Shown here piece by piece: positions 1 to 6,565 of a stretch of DNA of 13,244 bases; positions within the stretch are counted from its first letter, which is position 1; the number at the start of each line of letters is the position of its first letter. The position numbers were made by a program, and so were the translations under genes. Under the pieces are notes generated by a model. It ran no database searches and was not told the DNA's origin. It saw nothing but the letters and a program-made list of their open reading frames with translations. This DNA is from an uncultured Lachnospiraceae bacterium (GTDB taxonomy: Bacteria; Bacillota; Clostridia; Lachnospirales; Lachnospiraceae): assembly GCA_905201915.1 (NCBI GenBank), contig CAJKQE010000061.1:1-13244 (forward strand), in the 5' to 3' direction.

Positions 1-1
1 A

Positions 2-886
2 AACACTGCGCCCATTACAAAAATCAGAACGATTATTCGCAATGAGAAGTTTACGGGAGATGTTATTTTTCAAAAGACCTACACCGACAGTCAGTTTAGC
101 CGCCACACCAATGATGGCGAGTTAAATCAATATCTGTGTGAAAATCATCATGAGCCGATTGTAAGCCATGAGATTTTTGACAAGGCAAATGAGGTCCTGA
201 ATCAGCGTGGCAAGGAAAAAGGCAATGGAGAGCGAACCGAACGCTATCAGAATCGTTATGGCTTCTCAGGCAGAATCAAATGCGGAGAGTGCGGCGGAGT
301 CTTTAAGCGAAGAATCCACTATAAGCCGAGCGGGAGTTACATTGCTTGGTGCTGCACTCATCATATCGAGGACAGGCACTCTTGCTCCATGAAGTACATT
401 ACTGATGATGGGATAAAGACAGCTTTCCTTACTATGATGAATAAACTCATATTTGCCCATCAGAGTATATTAAAGCCACTGCTTTACAGCCTGCAGGGGT
501 TTGACGATAAGAACAGGCTCCTGCAAATACAGGAATATGAAACCAAGCTGGAAAAGAATATGGAAGAAAGACAGGTTCTGACCAGTGTAATGGCAAGCGG
601 ACTGTTAGAGCCAGCACTTTTTAGCAAGAAGATTACGGCTTTGACTTTGGAAGAGAAACGCTTGCAGGAAGAAAAGAAACACATGATAAACACGGTCAGT
701 GGTGACAGGACAAAGATTGAAGCATTGGAGAAACTGATGAAATTTGCACTCGGCAGCGGGATGCTGACGGAATACTCAGATGAGATATTCCTTTCCCATG
801 CGGAAGGGGCTATCGTGTTTTCAAGAAAAGAAATCGTATTTGAATTGAAGTGCGGACTGAAATTAAAGGAAAGGCTGGTGGGATAA
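2..886 (+). CDS. Large serine recombinase, C-terminal part (5' end outside window)
   Basis: The frame is open from the first bases of the window and gives 294 residues before the stop at 884-886. What remains is the region after the catalytic domain. It begins with the end of the recombinase (DNA-binding) domain (TKIRTIIRNEKFTGD-like) and continues through a zinc-ribbon with CGECGG followed by WCCTHH and a further Cys. The end is a Lys/Glu-rich coiled coil (KLEKNMEERQ, EEKRLQEEKK) and a short terminal beta-like segment. The catalytic serine domain must lie left of position 1 and cannot be checked. Its stop overlaps the next start (TAATG at 884-888), so the two are probably translationally coupled. 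The family is site-specific DNA integration and excision. The ATG at 389 is internal and is not a likely start. Confidence 0.85.
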   Translation, partial: NTAPITKIRTIIRNEKFTGDVIFQKTYTDSQFSRHTNDGELNQYLCENHHEPIVSHEIFDKANEVLNQRGKEKGNGERTERYQNRYGFSGRIKCGECGGVFKRRIHYKPSGSYIAWCCTHHIEDRHSCSMKYITDDGIKTAFLTMMNKLIFAHQSILKPLLYSLQGFDDKNRLLQIQEYETKLEKNMEERQVLTSVMASGLLEPALFSKKITALTLEEKRLQEEKKHMINTVSGDRTKIEALEKLMKFALGSGMLTEYSDEIFLSHAEGAIVFSRKEIVFELKCGLKLKERLVG

Positions 887-1312
887 TGGCACACATACCC
901 TATGGATATAAGATTGTAAATGGTAAAGCAGAGGTTGATGAAGAACAGGCAGAAGGGGTCAGAAAGCTGTTTGATGGCTATATTGCAGGGCTTGGATTAA
1001 AGCCTGCGGCAGAGAATGCAGGTCTTGAGATTTTTCATGGCAGTGCAGGCAGAATGCTTCGAAACACGCATTACCTTGGCGATGAATATTATCCTGCCAT
1101 CATCGACAGAGAGCGTTATGACAAGGCGGAAGAAATTAGAATGTCGAAGGGCATCTTCCTTGGGCAGGGTCAGAGAATTGCAGGCTGCACCAAAGCCAGT
1201 GGCGGATACAAGGTTTACCCTGTCCCCTGTTGAGAGAAAATTTGCAGATCCATTTGAACAGGCAGAATATGCCTACAGCTTAATTGAAAGTGAGGTGACG
1301 ATACATGAATAA
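886..1312 (+). pseudogene. Small recombinase-domain protein, frameshifted
   Basis: The start ATG at 886 overlaps the stop of the preceding recombinase. The first frame gives MAHIPYGYKIVNGKAEVDEEQ and a recombinase-type domain with the RNTHYLGDEYYPAIID segment typical of the large serine recombinase DNA-binding region. There is no catalytic serine domain, so this is one of the short accessory recombinase proteins that sit between two full recombinases in such clusters. The frame ends early at 1233. The expected tail (RFTLSPVERKFADPFEQAEY and onward) is encoded in the next frame, ending at 1312 and overlapping the next start at 1305. Removing one G from the GGG at about 1149-1151 joins the two frames into an intact protein of about 141 residues. 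It is either a true frameshift or a homopolymer error. Programmed shifting is unlikely, because no slippery heptamer is obvious. Confidence 0.75.
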
Positions 1313-2870
1313 GAGTATCACAGTTATCCCGGCACGAAAGCGTGTGGGAAATACCGTAAATAAAGAAGTAAAGCCGAAACTCAGAGTCGCAGCGTACTGC
1401 CGAGTTAGTACAGACAGCGATGAGCAGGCTACCAGTTATGATGCACAGGTAGAACATTATTCTAATTTCATACAGAAAAATGAGGAATGGGAGTTTGCCG
1501 GGATATTCGCTGACGATGGCATCTCCGGCACCAATACCAAAAATCGTGAAGAATTCAACCGTATGATTGAAGAGTGTATGACGGGCAGTATTGATATGAT
1601 AATTACAAAGTCCATCAGCCGATTTGCCCGTAACACCTTGGACTGCCTTCGCTACATAAGACAGTTAAAGGAAAAGAACATCCCCGTGTTTTTTGAGAAA
1701 GAAAACATCAACACAATGGATTCTAAGGGAGAGGTGCTGCTGACCATTATGGCAAGCCTTGCACAGCAGGAATCGGAGTCCTTAAGCAAAAATGTGAAGA
1801 TGGGGATGCAGTTTCGATTTCAGAAGGGAGAGGTGCAGGTCAACCATAATCGCTTTATGGGATATACCAAGGACGAAGATGGACACCTTATCATTGAGCC
1901 TGCCGAGGCAGAAATCGTCAAACGAATTTACCGAGAGTACCTGCAGGGGGCAAGCCTAAAACAAATCGGAGACGGCTTGATGGCGGATGGCATTCTAACG
2001 GGTGCAGGAAAACCAAAGTGGCGTCCTGAATCTGTGAAGAAAATTCTGAAAAACGAGAAGTACATCGGTGATGCTCTTCTGCAAAAGACCTATACCGTGG
2101 ATGTCCTTACCAAAAAGCGAGTGAAGAATAACGGCATCGTTCCGCAATATTATGTAGAGAACAGCCACGAAGCGATTATCCCCCGTGACCTTTATATGCA
2201 GGTGCAGGAAGAAATGCTCAGAAGATCCAATCTTCACAGCGGTGCGAACCGAAAGAAACGAGTCTACAGTAGCAAATACGCACTTTCCAGTATTTTGTAT
2301 TGTTCGAAATGTGGAGATATTTATCGAAGGATTGCTTGGAACAATCATGGAAAACGCTCCATGGTATGGCGATGTGTAAACCGTGTAGAGCATGGCCCCG
2401 ACTGCTGCGATGCACCAACCGTGAAGGAAGAAGAATTACAGAATGATGTAGTAAAGGCAATCAACATGGCTCTTGGTGGTAAAGATGATATGATTGCCGC
2501 CTTAGAAGAAAATATAGCGATGGTGCTTGCTTTGGAAGATGAGACTTCGATGGAAAGCATCGATGCCAAGCTGGAAGAGTTGCAGCAGGAGCTTCTGAAA
2601 CGAGCCAATGCAGGACAGGATTACGATGACCTTGCCGATGAGATAGACAGCCTGCGTGAGAAGAAGCAAGAGGTCATGGCGGACAATGCCGAGCGAGAAG
2701 GACAGAAACAGCGAATTGTGGAAATGCAGCAGTTCCTTGCTGGGCAGACGGAGCAGATTGAAGAATATGATGAAAGCATGATCAGAAGAATGGTGGAGAA
2801 GATAACGGTTTATGAGGATAAATTCACGGTTGAATTTAAGTCTGGGACGAGTGTGGATGTGGAAAGATGA
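1305..2870 (+). CDS. Large serine recombinase (TnpX/TndX-like site-specific integrase)
   Basis: This complete 521-residue protein catalyses integration and excision of the mobile element through a phosphoserine DNA intermediate. The N-terminal resolvase domain (about residues 26-170) carries the active-site motif YCRVS with the nucleophile Ser35. It also has ADDGISGT (69-76) and SISRFARN (103-110), which supply the conserved arginines. The recombinase domain follows (about 180-305, with RFMGYTKDEDGHL and EKYIGDALLQKTY). A zinc ribbon has C333, C336, C357 and C367/C368. A Glu/Lys-rich coiled coil follows at about 370-480, and the end is a beta-like segment (KITVYEDKFTVEFKSG). Length and domain order are normal for the family. 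The start overlaps the previous gene by 8 bases. A weak GC hairpin lies just downstream. Confidence 0.95.
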   Translation: MNKSITVIPARKRVGNTVNKEVKPKLRVAAYCRVSTDSDEQATSYDAQVEHYSNFIQKNEEWEFAGIFADDGISGTNTKNREEFNRMIEECMTGSIDMIITKSISRFARNTLDCLRYIRQLKEKNIPVFFEKENINTMDSKGEVLLTIMASLAQQESESLSKNVKMGMQFRFQKGEVQVNHNRFMGYTKDEDGHLIIEPAEAEIVKRIYREYLQGASLKQIGDGLMADGILTGAGKPKWRPESVKKILKNEKYIGDALLQKTYTVDVLTKKRVKNNGIVPQYYVENSHEAIIPRDLYMQVQEEMLRRSNLHSGANRKKRVYSSKYALSSILYCSKCGDIYRRIAWNNHGKRSMVWRCVNRVEHGPDCCDAPTVKEEELQNDVVKAINMALGGKDDMIAALEENIAMVLALEDETSMESIDAKLEELQQELLKRANAGQDYDDLADEIDSLREKKQEVMADNAEREGQKQRIVEMQQFLAGQTEQIEEYDESMIRRMVEKITVYEDKFTVEFKSGTSVDVER

Positions 2871-2888
2871 GATAATACTGCCAGACAG

Positions 2889-2911
2889 CCCCTTACAGAA
2901 AATGTAGGGGG
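2889..2911 (+). terminator. Weak hairpin after the recombinase gene
   Basis: CCCCTTACA and TGTAGGGG form a short stem with one bulged T about 20 bases after the recombinase stop. The bases after it are AT-rich (GTATATGTATATTTTAT) but lack a proper T run, so termination would be weak. It may alternatively belong to the element end. Confidence 0.35.
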
Positions 2912-2989
2912 TATATGTATATTTTATAAAAATCAGATATTTAAAACGATGAGTTTTTTGTCTAAACATACAAAATACACATTTACGCA

Positions 2990-3018
2990 TTGACAACTGT
3001 GAATGTGAATAATATAAT
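2990..3018 (+). promoter_or_regulatory. Consensus sigma-A promoter of the first arsR
   Basis: TTGACA at 2990-2995 and TATAAT at 3013-3018 are both perfect consensus hexamers separated by 17 bases. The expected transcript start is near 3025, ten bases before the AAGGAG of the arsR ribosome binding site. A constitutively strong promoter under tight repression is the usual design for an ArsR-controlled operon. Confidence 0.85.
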
Positions 3019-3030
3019 TGGGTCAGTTGT
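2993..3030. promoter_or_regulatory. Candidate ArsR operator (ACAACTG / CAGTTGT inverted repeat)
   Basis: ACAACTG at 2993-2999 and CAGTTGT at 3024-3030 are a perfect 7-base inverted repeat. It starts in the -35 box and ends at the predicted transcript start, so it brackets the -10 box. Placement fits autorepression by the ArsR encoded just downstream. The arms are 24 bases apart, wider than the usual ArsR dyad, and chance cannot be excluded. Confidence 0.4.
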
Positions 3031-3051
3031 AAATAAGGAGTGTGATGAACA

Positions 3052-3378
3052 ATGGATTATAAAGCTGATGTACGACTTATAAAAGCTTTGGCAGATGAAA
3101 ATAGGCTTGCTGTATTGAGAGCACTGCAGGGCGGAGAAAAATGTGGATGCGTTCTTCTGGAAGAATTGCAGATTACTCAGCCAACATTATCTCACCACAT
3201 GAAAATATTGTGTGATAGCGGAATGGTTGATAGCTGCAAAGACGGCAAATGGATGCATTATTCTTTATCGTTAGAAGGATGTCATAGGTTAAGATGTCTT
3301 GCAGATAAGTATTCAATAAAGGATGCAGATTTTGCTGATTATAAAAAATGCAATGCCGAAAATAGATGTAATAAATAA
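3052..3378 (+). CDS. arsR: ArsR/SmtB-family repressor, first copy
   Basis: This 108-residue winged-helix metalloregulator probably represses its own promoter and releases DNA when trivalent arsenic or antimony binds. Residues 5-25 (ADVRLIKALADENRLAVLRA) match the ArsR N-terminal helices. EKCGCVLLEE (29-38) supplies the Cys31-x-Cys33 pair at the place of the ELCVCDL inducer site, and ITQPTLSHHMKIL (41-53) is the recognition helix. Cys54 may be the third ligand. The C-terminal tail holds two more Cys (C100, C106). The start at 3052 is chosen because AAGGAG lies 11 bases upstream; the ATG at 3045 is out of frame and meets a stop after five codons. It heads the permease/redox module, from which it is separated by a hairpin and a second possible promoter. 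Confidence 0.93.
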   Translation: MDYKADVRLIKALADENRLAVLRALQGGEKCGCVLLEELQITQPTLSHHMKILCDSGMVDSCKDGKWMHYSLSLEGCHRLRCLADKYSIKDADFADYKKCNAENRCNK

Positions 3379-3403
3379 TAGTGAATGTGCATAAAAATAA
3401 AAA

Positions 3404-3430
3404 AGGCAATCTTCGGATTGCCTATATCTT
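3404..3430 (+). terminator. UUCG-capped hairpin between arsR and the permease gene
   Basis: AGGCAATC (3404-3411), loop TTCG and GATTGCCT (3416-3423) form an 8-bp perfect stem with a very stable UUCG tetraloop. It is followed by TATATCTTAAATTTTT. The T tract is interrupted, so termination may be partial. That would let arsR be expressed above the downstream genes while still allowing read-through. Confidence 0.6.
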
Positions 3431-3441
3431 AAATTTTTAAA

Positions 3442-3469
3442 TTGATACATATAAATATGTAAATATAAT
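3442..3469 (+). promoter_or_regulatory. Candidate second promoter and palindromic operator before the permease gene
   Basis: TTGATA (3442-3447) and TATAAT (3464-3469) are 16 bases apart. Between them lies the 16-base dyad TACATATAAATATGTA (3446-3461; arms TACATAT and ATATGTA), an AT-rich palindrome of the kind bound by ArsR/SmtB repressors. A caveat: the predicted transcript start (about 3476) falls within the ribosome binding site AAGGAGG (3471-3477), so the dyad may matter as an operator or roadblock more than the hexamers matter as a promoter. Confidence 0.45.
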
Positions 3470-3484
3470 TAAGGAGGTTTTTCT

Positions 3485-4498
3485 ATGGAAATACTAAAAG
3501 GAATCGGTACATTTTTACAAGACCAAGTGCTTGGAATGAAATGGTTGAATGAAGTAATCGGCAATATGCTGTCTTTGTTCGGACTTGATGTAACAAGCAG
3601 AATCGGTGGCAGCGTTCTATTTTTTCTTTATGATGTAACAAAAATCACAATACTCTTATGCTTTTTGATTTTTCTTATTTCATATATTCAAAGCTATTTT
3701 CCACCGGAACGAAGCAAAAAAATTATGGCACGGTTTCACGGAGTATGGGCAAATATTATTGCCGCTTTGCTCGGAACGGTAACACCGTTTTGTTCCTGTT
3801 CCTCTATTCCGCTTTTTATTGGCTTTACAAGTGCAGGGTTACCACTTGGCGTAACATTCTCGTTTTTAATTTCTTCCCCTATGGTAGACCTTGGCTCTCT
3901 CGTACTTTTGATGAGTATTTTCGGTTGGCAGGTTGCAGTTTTGTACGTTATTTTGGGCTTAGTTATTGCAGTAGTAGGCGGTACACTGATTGAAAAATTG
4001 CATATGGAGAAATATGTAGAGGACTTTATTAAAAACGCATCCAGCGTAGACATTGAAAATACGGCACTAACACAAAAAGACCGTTTGATATTTGCAAAAG
4101 ACCAAGTTGTTTCCACATTCAAAAAAGTCTTCCCATATATCCTTGTGGGTGTTGGTATCGGCGCAGTTATTCATAACTGGATTCCAGAGTCTTGGATTGA
4201 AATGGTTCTCGGCTCTAACAATCCTTTTGGTGTTGTCCTTACCACATTACTTGGAATTCCTATGTATGCTGATATTTTCGGCACAATTCCTGTTGCTGAA
4301 GCATTACTATTCAAGGGCGCACAGCTTGGAACAGTATTATCATTTATGATGGCGGTAACAACATTGTCATTACCATCAATGATTATGCTTCGCAAAGCCG
4401 TAAAACCAAAGCTATTGGCAGCCTTTATTGTTATATGCACGGTAGGCATTATTTTAGTCGGCTATTTATTTAATGCTCTACAATTCTTATTTATATAA
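3485..4498 (+). CDS. arsP: ArsP/YraQ-family permease (PF03773-type)
   Basis: This polytopic membrane protein of 337 residues belongs to the permease family that includes ArsP, an exporter of trivalent organoarsenicals. About eight hydrophobic segments form two bundles separated by a hydrophilic loop at about residues 178-208. The family hallmark TPFCSCSSIPLFIGF (residues 100-114) is intact, with Cys103 and Cys105. The second bundle has the matching GIPMYADIFGTIPVAEALL segment. The ribosome binding site AAGGAGG lies 7 bases before the ATG. The neighbours are a ferredoxin, two thioredoxins and a CcdA, so its cysteines or its substrate may need to be kept reduced. The family as a whole is poorly characterised, so the organoarsenical substrate is inferred from the ars context and not seen in the sequence. 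Confidence 0.88.
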   Translation: MEILKGIGTFLQDQVLGMKWLNEVIGNMLSLFGLDVTSRIGGSVLFFLYDVTKITILLCFLIFLISYIQSYFPPERSKKIMARFHGVWANIIAALLGTVTPFCSCSSIPLFIGFTSAGLPLGVTFSFLISSPMVDLGSLVLLMSIFGWQVAVLYVILGLVIAVVGGTLIEKLHMEKYVEDFIKNASSVDIENTALTQKDRLIFAKDQVVSTFKKVFPYILVGVGIGAVIHNWIPESWIEMVLGSNNPFGVVLTTLLGIPMYADIFGTIPVAEALLFKGAQLGTVLSFMMAVTTLSLPSMIMLRKAVKPKLLAAFIVICTVGIILVGYLFNALQFLFI

Positions 4499-4517
4499 AA
4501 ATCAGGAGGAAGAAAAA

Positions 4518-4802
4518 ATGGCTAAGAACTGGTACCCAGTAATTGATTATATTTTATGTGAAGAATGCGGAACGTGTGTTAATAACTGCCCGCACACTGT
4601 ATACAATAAAGAGAAGTCATCTTCTCCGATTGTTGTAAGACCAAATGACTGCGTTGATCATTGCCACGGCTGTGGTAATCATTGTCCTGTTGGGGCAATC
4701 ACTTATGTCGGTGATGATACAGGTTGGACACCGCCTAATGGTGGCTCACACAAAGAAGATGATTGCGGTTGTGGCTGTAGTGGAGGTGGGTGCTGTGGAT
4801 AA
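4518..4802 (+). CDS. 4Fe-4S ferredoxin-like protein with Cys-rich tail
   Basis: This small 94-residue soluble protein has a bacterial ferredoxin fold. The first motif is C14-xx-C17-xx-C20-xxx-C24-P. The second is C45-xxx-C49-xx-C52-xxx-C56-P. Two [4Fe-4S] clusters are therefore possible, although the spacing before C49 is one residue longer than the usual pattern. After residue 75 an extra tail, DCGCGCSGGGCCG, adds five cysteines that are not part of the ferredoxin core and could chelate As(III) or another thiophilic ion. The ATG at 4518 is preferred over an upstream in-frame ATG at 4473, because AGGAGGA sits just before it and the upstream codons overlap the permease. It lies 19 bases after the permease stop and overlaps the next gene. 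Electron transfer is inferred from the motifs; the partner is unknown. Confidence 0.85.
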   Translation: MAKNWYPVIDYILCEECGTCVNNCPHTVYNKEKSSSPIVVRPNDCVDHCHGCGNHCPVGAITYVGDDTGWTPPNGGSHKEDDCGCGCSGGGCCG

Positions 4803-5364
4803 GGTGGCTTCAAATAAAAAATCTTTGTTTCTTAAAATTGCAATTGTAGTAGCCATTGTCGTTGTAATTGTGGGAATATTTATTTTTAAATCAGCAAAGA
4901 ACAATGACCAAACAGCACAAGAAAACACTGCTTCTCAATCGCAAACCGAGGAAGATGCAGTTAATTATCCACTGAAAATTACAAAAACTGACCTTGAATC
5001 AATTAAAGCATATGGAATACCTACTGTCATTGATTTTGGGTCTGATTCTTGTATTCCATGTAAACAAATGTCACCTGTTCTGGAAACCTTGAATAAAGAA
5101 TGGCAAGGAAAAGCAGCTGTTCAGTTTATGGATGTTTGGAAATATACAGATGGTGTTAGCGATTTCCCTGTTTCTGTAATTCCTACTCAAGTTTTCTTTA
5201 ACGCAGATGGAACACCATATGTTCCAAGCGAAGCGATACAAAAAGAAATAGAATTTACAATGTATTCTGATAAAAATACAAACGAGCATATTTTTACAGT
5301 CCATCAAGGAGGTATAACCGAGGAACAAATGCGAAAGATATTTGCTGAAATGGGGGTTGAGTAA
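4795..5364 (+). CDS. Membrane-anchored thioredoxin-like protein
   Basis: The protein has about 189 residues when begun at GTG 4795. It has a Lys-rich N-terminus, one transmembrane segment (about residues 11-31), a polar linker (32-58) and a thioredoxin domain with SDSCIPCKQM (C86-x-x-C89) and the cis-proline loop VIPTQVFF. By the positive-inside rule the thioredoxin domain faces outside the cytoplasm. No lipobox is seen. I chose GTG 4795 because GGAGG (4782-4786) lies eight bases upstream; GTG 4804 is an alternative. The start lies inside the end of the ferredoxin gene, and the stop overlaps the ccdA-like start, so all three are probably translated together. The likely role is accepting electrons from the CcdA-like protein to reduce disulfides or an arsenic-thiol substrate outside the membrane. 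Confidence 0.85.
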   Translation: MDKVASNKKSLFLKIAIVVAIVVVIVGIFIFKSAKNNDQTAQENTASQSQTEEDAVNYPLKITKTDLESIKAYGIPTVIDFGSDSCIPCKQMSPVLETLNKEWQGKAAVQFMDVWKYTDGVSDFPVSVIPTQVFFNADGTPYVPSEAIQKEIEFTMYSDKNTNEHIFTVHQGGITEEQMRKIFAEMGVE

Positions 5365-6056
5365 TGATAAATGAGTGGTTAGAACAATTATCATCCCTTA
5401 TTCAGAGCAGTCTTTGGTTAGCGCCGGTTCTTGCACTCCTTGCAGGAATTTTAACTTCCTTTACGCCCTGCTCCTTGTCCAGTATTCCTCTTGTGATAGG
5501 CTATGTGGGAGGTACAGGTCAAAAGAACACGAAAAGAGCATTTAGGCTATCGTTAACTTTTGCGCTTGGCTCCGCTGTTACATTTACCATACTTGGCGTC
5601 ATTGCTTCTCTTGCAGGTAAACTTATGGGAACAAGTGCCGGTTGGTGGTACATAATCCTTGGCGTGTTAATGGTACTCATGGCACTTCAAACTTGGGGTG
5701 TATTTGAGATTATCCCCTCAAGCTATTTAATTTCAAAAAACACAAAAAGAGGTTATGTGGGTGCGTTTATCGCAGGAATACTTGGGGGTGTTTTCTCATC
5801 GCCCTGTTCAACGCCTGTTCTGATTGCACTGCTTGCTATCGTAGCAGGAAAAGGCAACATTGTTTGGGGGATTCTCTTACTATTGATTTACTCTGTAGGT
5901 CATGGTATCCTTGCAATAGTTGCAGGTACATCGGTAGGATTAGTGCAAAAGATAACAACTAACAAAAAATATGGCAGGTTCAGCATTGTACTTAAAGTAA
6001 TTATGGGAATGATTATATTACTAATCGGTTTCTATATGTTCTATTTAGGATTTTAA
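5364..6056 (+). CDS. ccdA: CcdA/DsbD-type transmembrane thiol-electron carrier
   Basis: This 230-residue membrane protein has six predicted hydrophobic segments. The two half-repeats each carry the conserved Cys-Pro environment: FTPCSLSSIPL with C36, and FSSPCSTPVL with C148. These are the paired cysteines that CcdA/DsbD proteins use to carry reducing equivalents from a cytoplasmic thioredoxin to an extracytoplasmic one. The length is usual for CcdA. The ATG shares a base with the stop of the anchored thioredoxin (TAATG, 5362-5366). With an outward-facing thioredoxin on one side and a cytoplasmic one on the other, the three genes form a complete inside-to-outside relay. This differs from the usual cytochrome c maturation setting, since no haem or cytochrome gene is near. 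Confidence 0.92.
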   Translation: MINEWLEQLSSLIQSSLWLAPVLALLAGILTSFTPCSLSSIPLVIGYVGGTGQKNTKRAFRLSLTFALGSAVTFTILGVIASLAGKLMGTSAGWWYIILGVLMVLMALQTWGVFEIIPSSYLISKNTKRGYVGAFIAGILGGVFSSPCSTPVLIALLAIVAGKGNIVWGILLLLIYSVGHGILAIVAGTSVGLVQKITTNKKYGRFSIVLKVIMGMIILLIGFYMFYLGF

Positions 6057-6082
6057 TTAAATTTATTTTGGAGGTATTTATT

Positions 6083-6433
6083 ATGAGTTTATTTGGTAAA
6101 AAGAAAGAAGAAAAGAAAGAAAGCTGTTGCTGTGGAGGAAACTGCAATGCAGAAACTGTAAAAGCAGCAGAAGAATCAAAAACAAGTGGAGCAAGCGTGA
6201 AAATTCTCGGTTCTGGCTGTGCAAAATGCAATCAGCTTGAAGCGAATACTTTGGAAGCTCTAAAATCCCTTGGTATGGATACCACAATCGACCATATCAC
6301 TGATTTTGGTCAGATTGCAGCTTATGGTGTTATGAGTACACCTGCCCTTGTTGTTGATGGTAAGGTTGTAGCTTATGGCAAGGTGCTTAAGACTGATGAA
6401 GTGGTTAAAATTCTTCAAAAAGTCAGAGGGTAA
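6083..6433 (+). CDS. Small thioredoxin (Thioredoxin_3 / redox-active disulfide type) with Cys-rich head
   Basis: This 116-residue protein has no signal or membrane segment and so is cytoplasmic. Residues 38-116 match the compact glutaredoxin-like thioredoxin family (PF13192 type): VKILGSGCAKCNQLEANT with C46-x-x-C49, then MSTPALVVDGKVVAYGK with the cis-proline P87. Before it stands an added head, Lys/Glu-rich and then SCCCGGNC (C15, C16, C17, C21), which is not part of the fold and could bind a thiophilic metal or metalloid. GGAGG (6070-6074) precedes the ATG at 6083 and settles the start; an upstream ATG at 6068 lacks such a site. Proteins of this type often neighbour PF03773 permeases. It is the likely cytoplasmic electron donor to the CcdA-like protein. 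Confidence 0.88.
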   Translation: MSLFGKKKEEKKESCCCGGNCNAETVKAAEESKTSGASVKILGSGCAKCNQLEANTLEALKSLGMDTTIDHITDFGQIAAYGVMSTPALVVDGKVVAYGKVLKTDEVVKILQKVRG

Positions 6434-6483
6434 TGCACTTCTTTGCTTTAGTAATTGCATTAAAATCAAATTATTATAAAACT

Positions 6484-6511
6484 TAACGCCATTTTGTAAC
6501 AAATGGCGTTA
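6484..6511. repeat. Perfect 11-bp inverted repeat between the two ars modules
   Basis: TAACGCCATTT (6484-6494) and AAATGGCGTTA (6501-6511) flank a 6-base loop. On the + strand no T run follows, so it is a poor intrinsic terminator for the thioredoxin gene. On the - strand the following bases are moderately T-rich. It may separate the modules as an RNA 3'-end stabiliser, or act as a regulator binding site upstream of the second arsR. Confidence 0.6.
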
Positions 6512-6522
6512 TAACAGCATAG

Positions 6523-6544
6523 TATATGAGTACAAGTGCATATA
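6523..6544. promoter_or_regulatory. Candidate operator upstream of second arsR
   Basis: TATATG (6523-6528) and CATATA (6539-6544) form an AT-rich dyad 22 bases before the arsR start, in an otherwise AT-rich stretch. It resembles ArsR-family operators in composition. No convincing -35/-10 pair could be matched to it, so this is tentative. Confidence 0.25.
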
Positions 6545-6565
6545 TGAATATACGGGGGTAATCAA

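Larger units (their letters stand above)
1..2990 (+). mobile_element. Serine-recombinase end of an integrative element (partial)
   Basis: Three consecutive recombinase-family genes, reading the same way and overlapping by a few bases, fill this stretch. Such clusters lie at one end of integrative or mobilizable elements of Bacillota, where the enzyme excises and inserts the element without transposon-like inverted repeats. The right boundary is not visible: I found no duplicated core site or target duplication. The limit given is simply the start of the arsR promoter. The element could extend left of the window and stop near 2880-2980, or it could carry the arsenic genes as cargo. The base composition is visibly richer in G+C than the arsenic genes that follow, which favours a different origin for the two parts. 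Confidence 0.7.

Noticed and set aside
207..392. 61-codon + strand frame near the window start
   Set aside because: It lies in another frame of the first recombinase, across its zinc-ribbon region.
2502..2996. Minus-strand frame of 164 codons over the recombinase end
   Set aside because: It overlaps the coiled-coil part of the recombinase; no family match or start signal, so a shadow frame.
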